From Actinomycetota bacterium (GTDB taxonomy: Bacteria; Actinomycetota; Thermoleophilia; Miltoncostaeales; Miltoncostaeaceae), in the NCBI GenBank assembly GCA_005788075.1, contig SXZC01000068.1:1-7031 (forward strand): 7,031 bases of DNA, in the 5' to 3' direction. A program made the position numbers and the translations under genes. Shown here piece after piece: positions 5,124 to 7,031 of the stretch. The notes under the pieces are model-generated. The model did no database searches. It saw only the letters and a program-made list of their open reading frames with translations, and was not told the DNA's origin. Position 1 is the first letter of the stretch; the number at the start of each line of letters is the position of its first letter.

Positions 5124-6809
5124 ATGACCCCTTACGCCCTCCCCAGGCGCTCGGCGACGCCGCTCGCCATCGGCGCGCTGCTGATCGGTGGCCTCCTCGG
5201 CGCCGACGCAGCCACGGCCGCCAAGAAGAAGACCTGCAAGCCCGCGCCCAAGGCGAACTGCGCCGGGGTGAACCTGGCCAAGCGCAACCTGGCCGGCAAG
5301 AACCTGAAGGGCATCAACCTCAAGGGCGCCAACCTCACGCGCGCGAACCTGAAGGGCGCCAACCTCACCGGGGCCACGCTCACCAATGCGAAGCTCGGCA
5401 GGGCCAACCTCACCAATGCGATCGTCACCGGCGCGCGCATGGGCGGTGCCTCGGTGAACGGCGCCACGGTCACGGGCATCGTGAGCGGATCCGTGTCGGG
5501 CACGCCCAACTCGCTGCCCACCGGCTGGCAGCTAAACACCGGTTACCTCATGGGTCCCGGCGCCAACCTCACGGGCGCCAACCTGATCGGCCAGACCCTC
5601 ACGGCGGTCAACCTCACCGGCGCCACGCTCACCGGGGCGCTGCTCACCGGCGCCACGGCCTACGCATCCACGTTCACCAACGCCGCCATGGGCAACGCCA
5701 ACCTCGCCGGCGCCACCATCACCACCAGCACCCTCGGGGGCACCAACCTCACCGGGGCGTCGCTCGTGGGCGCCACCTTCACGGCGAGCAGCGCCGTGAA
5801 CGCCAACCTCACCGGCGCCAACCTCACCGCGGCCACGATGTCGGGCACGGACCTCACCGGCGCCAACCTCTCGCGCGTGAGCGGGCGCGCGGCCACCTTC
5901 TCGGGAGCCACGCTGAAGGGCGCGAACCTCACCTCTGCGGCGCTCGGCGGCAACTCACAGAACTCCGTGGCGCTCGACGGCGCCGACCTCACCGGCGCCA
6001 ACCTCACCGGCACGGTGCTCGGCTACGCCAACCTGTCGAACGCCGTCCTCACGAACGCCACCATCACGGGGGCTGATCTCCGCAACGCCACCTATGACGG
6101 CCTGAGGTCCGGGGGGCTTGCCAACGGCGCGGGAACGCGCCTGCCGGCGAGCACATGGGTGGTGGGTGGCTACCTCATCGGCGAGGGCGTCAACCTGGTG
6201 GAGGCCGATCTCAAGGCCCAGGTGCTCACCGGGCTCGACTTCGCGAATGCCGACCTCTCGCGCGCGAACCTCTCGGGGGCCCGGCTCGTGAGCGCCTCGC
6301 TCGCCAACGCCACCGCGGCGGGCGCCAACTTCACCGATGCCAACCTGACCTCGGCCACGCTCGGTGGAGCCGATCTGCGCGAGTCCAGTGTGGCGCGGGC
6401 CACGCTCACGAACGCGTCGTTCGATGGCAGCCTCGTCAACTCACCCCTCGGAAGCAGCGCCCAGGGATCGCTCAGCCAGAACCCCGTCAGCGTGCTCACC
6501 AACATGTCCGGCCTCGACCTCGCCGGCGTCAACCTGTCGGCGGCTGACAAGCACTGGATCCAGGTGGACTTCACGGGGGCCAACCTCGCGGGCACCACCT
6601 TCAAGAGCGACGGCCACTTCGACTACAGCGTGTTCGCCCGGGCGAACCTCGCCGCGACAGCCTTCCCCGGCAGCGGGAGCGGCGTGCGGTTCCAGGGCGC
6701 GAACTTCACCGGCGCGACGGGAGTTCCCACCATCGGCGGCAGCGGATCTTGGGGCCTCACCACCTGCCCCAACGGCACCGTGCAGAACACGGCCTGCACC
6801 TTCTCATGA
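5124..6809 (+). CDS. Secreted pentapeptide-repeat protein
   Basis: A 561-residue protein with an N-terminal signal peptide (basic RR at 8-9, hydrophobic core about 13-27, likely cleavage after ATAA near residue 33). The rest is mostly A(N/D/T)(L/F)xx pentapeptide repeats, which fold into a right-handed four-sided beta-helix. Counting the central residue gives 14 repeats (51-116), 36 repeats (149-324) and 16 repeats (358-433), each in unbroken phase, then a less regular block (about 464-530). Blocks 1/2 and 2/3 are separated by related inserts that both read SG...LP...W....GYL.G.G.NL. Four Cys (38, 46, 548, 558) lie only at the ends, and the C-terminus TTCPNGTVQNTACTFS resembles the end of other secreted proteins of this kind. 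Cytoplasmic relatives such as Qnr and MfpA bind gyrase; the export signal and inserts make that role unlikely here. The function is unknown, perhaps a surface or structural protein. The start is supported by the signal peptide and the promoter 6 nt upstream. Confidence 0.92.
   Translation: MTPYALPRRSATPLAIGALLIGGLLGADAATAAKKKTCKPAPKANCAGVNLAKRNLAGKNLKGINLKGANLTRANLKGANLTGATLTNAKLGRANLTNAIVTGARMGGASVNGATVTGIVSGSVSGTPNSLPTGWQLNTGYLMGPGANLTGANLIGQTLTAVNLTGATLTGALLTGATAYASTFTNAAMGNANLAGATITTSTLGGTNLTGASLVGATFTASSAVNANLTGANLTAATMSGTDLTGANLSRVSGRAATFSGATLKGANLTSAALGGNSQNSVALDGADLTGANLTGTVLGYANLSNAVLTNATITGADLRNATYDGLRSGGLANGAGTRLPASTWVVGGYLIGEGVNLVEADLKAQVLTGLDFANADLSRANLSGARLVSASLANATAAGANFTDANLTSATLGGADLRESSVARATLTNASFDGSLVNSPLGSSAQGSLSQNPVSVLTNMSGLDLAGVNLSAADKHWIQVDFTGANLAGTTFKSDGHFDYSVFARANLAATAFPGSGSGVRFQGANFTGATGVPTIGGSGSWGLTTCPNGTVQNTACTFS
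5264..6715 (+). repeat. 15-bp periodic coding repeat of the pentapeptide gene
   Basis: The repeats use a narrow set of codons (aac, ctc, acc, ggc, gcc), so the DNA itself has a 15-bp period in which GGCGCC, CTCACC and CCAACCTC recur. An exact 24-bp match occurs at 5806-5829 and 5986-6009, which is 180 bp or twelve pentapeptides apart, in register. Such matches allow slippage or unequal recombination that would change the number of repeats by whole units. Confidence 0.7.
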
Positions 6810-6817
6810 GCCGGGGC

Positions 6818-6858
6818 GCTCGCCCGTCCTGAGCCCTACTGCTCACCCGTCCTGAGCC
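6818..6858. repeat. 23-bp imperfect tandem duplication at the end of the last gene
   Basis: The 18 bases at 6818-6835 (gctcgcccgtcctgagcc) recur at 6841-6858 with one change (g to a at the fifth base), an offset of 23 bp. The second copy lies in the last codons of the - strand gene; the first lies between its stop and the stop of the pentapeptide gene. Thirteen of the bases (6823-6835 and 6846-6858) are identical without gaps. Confidence 0.7.
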
Positions 6859-7031
6859 ACCGCGCGCAAGCGCCCTGCACGATCTTCCATGTCTTCGCGT
6901 CGAGGGACTCCTTCTCGGCGATGGTCTGCACGCAGAGCACCTCGATGGCCTTCGGGCCGAGCCGGTAGAGCCCGACGCCGTTCGCGCTGATCGATCGGTT
7001 GAGGTCGGTGGCCCGCGACGCCGCCCAGGCG
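6836..7031 (-). CDS. C-terminal end of an unrecognised protein (5' partial)
   Basis: On the - strand one frame stays open from the right edge to TAG at 6838-6836 and encodes the last 64 residues of a protein. The visible sequence begins AWAASRATDLNRSISANGVG, continues through LYRLGPKAIEVLCVQ and ends CARWLRTGEQ. Codon third positions are almost all G or C, unlike the two other - strand frames, which supports real coding. Two Cys (in VLC and GAC) and the helical, amphipathic look are the only notable points; I do not recognise the family. It converges on the pentapeptide gene with 26 bp between the stops. The stop lies within a 23-bp tandem duplication that probably altered the last residues. 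Confidence 0.7.
   Translation of the reverse strand, partial: AWAASRATDLNRSISANGVGLYRLGPKAIEVLCVQTIAEKESLDAKTWKIVQGACARWLRTGEQ

Noticed and set aside
5132..6013. Antisense frames with repeated RLAPV-like units (5132-5539 and 5660-6013).
   Set aside because: These are the reverse complement of the same 15-bp repeat, with no start signal of their own.
5096..6076. A + strand frame with a His/Arg/Gln-rich periodic sequence (GRQPHRRHAH-like).
   Set aside because: It is the shifted reading of the 15-bp repeat of the pentapeptide gene. Any frame over that repeat gives a five-residue period.
5264..6715. Regularly spaced short repeats that might look like a CRISPR array.
   Set aside because: The period is 15 bp without spacers, and the repeat encodes a continuous protein with a signal peptide.
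1..7031. tRNA, rRNA, insertion-sequence ends or attachment sites.
   Set aside because: I found no cloverleaf-like sequence, transposase fragment or terminal inverted repeat with flanking duplication. Nearly all of the window is accounted for by protein-coding genes and short gaps of at most 109 bp.

Overview
The window is high-GC bacterial DNA (about 70% GC by eye). Its third codon positions are almost always G or C, GTG occurs as a start codon, and promoters of the form TAnnnT lie directly in front of start codons. Together with the protein families present, this suggests an actinobacterium-like genome, possibly of the Thermoleophilia type. That assignment is inference, because there is no rRNA or other marker gene here. 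The window contains six genes, four complete and two cut by the window edges. I see no RNA gene, mobile element or CRISPR array.

Layout. (1) At 2-1336 (+) is the 3' part of a gene. It encodes a very acidic, low-complexity segment of about 185 residues joined to the S-adenosylmethionine (SAM) domain of a cyclopropane-fatty-acid-synthase-like methyltransferase, without that family's usual N-terminal region. (2) At 1333-2673 (-) is an exported NlpC/P60 cell-wall hydrolase with a Tat-like signal and a Pro/Thr-rich tail. It converges on gene 1, and the two stop codons share the tetranucleotide CTAG inside a hairpin. (3) At 2783-4579 (-) is a 598-residue protein with a Vps62-like (DUF946-like) domain, a coiled coil and four C-terminal membrane helices. 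(4) At 4626-5063 (+) is a small lipoprotein with four cysteines, divergent from gene 3 across only 46 bp. (5) At 5124-6809 (+) is a secreted pentapeptide-repeat protein with at least 66 repeats in regular blocks. (6) At 6836-7031 (-) is the C-terminal end of an unrecognised protein, convergent on gene 5.

Regulation. Each of the four genes whose 5' end is visible has a TAnnnT -10-like hexamer just upstream of the start codon: TAGGCT, TAGCCT and TATCGT at exactly 6 nt, and TAGCCT at 10 nt. None has a clear Shine-Dalgarno sequence. This pattern fits leaderless or nearly leaderless transcription and suggests that each gene is its own transcription unit. A strong hairpin after gene 4 overlaps the -35 region of gene 5, and another hairpin follows gene 3.

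Function. Genes 2, 4 and 5 carry export signals, gene 3 has membrane segments, and gene 1 belongs to a family that often modifies lipids. The common theme is the cell envelope, but I see no sign of an operon or a single pathway. The most unusual items are the chimeric methyltransferase, the Vps62-like membrane protein, the compact leaderless promoters, the block structure of the pentapeptide protein, and a 23-bp tandem duplication that appears to have changed the end of gene 6.
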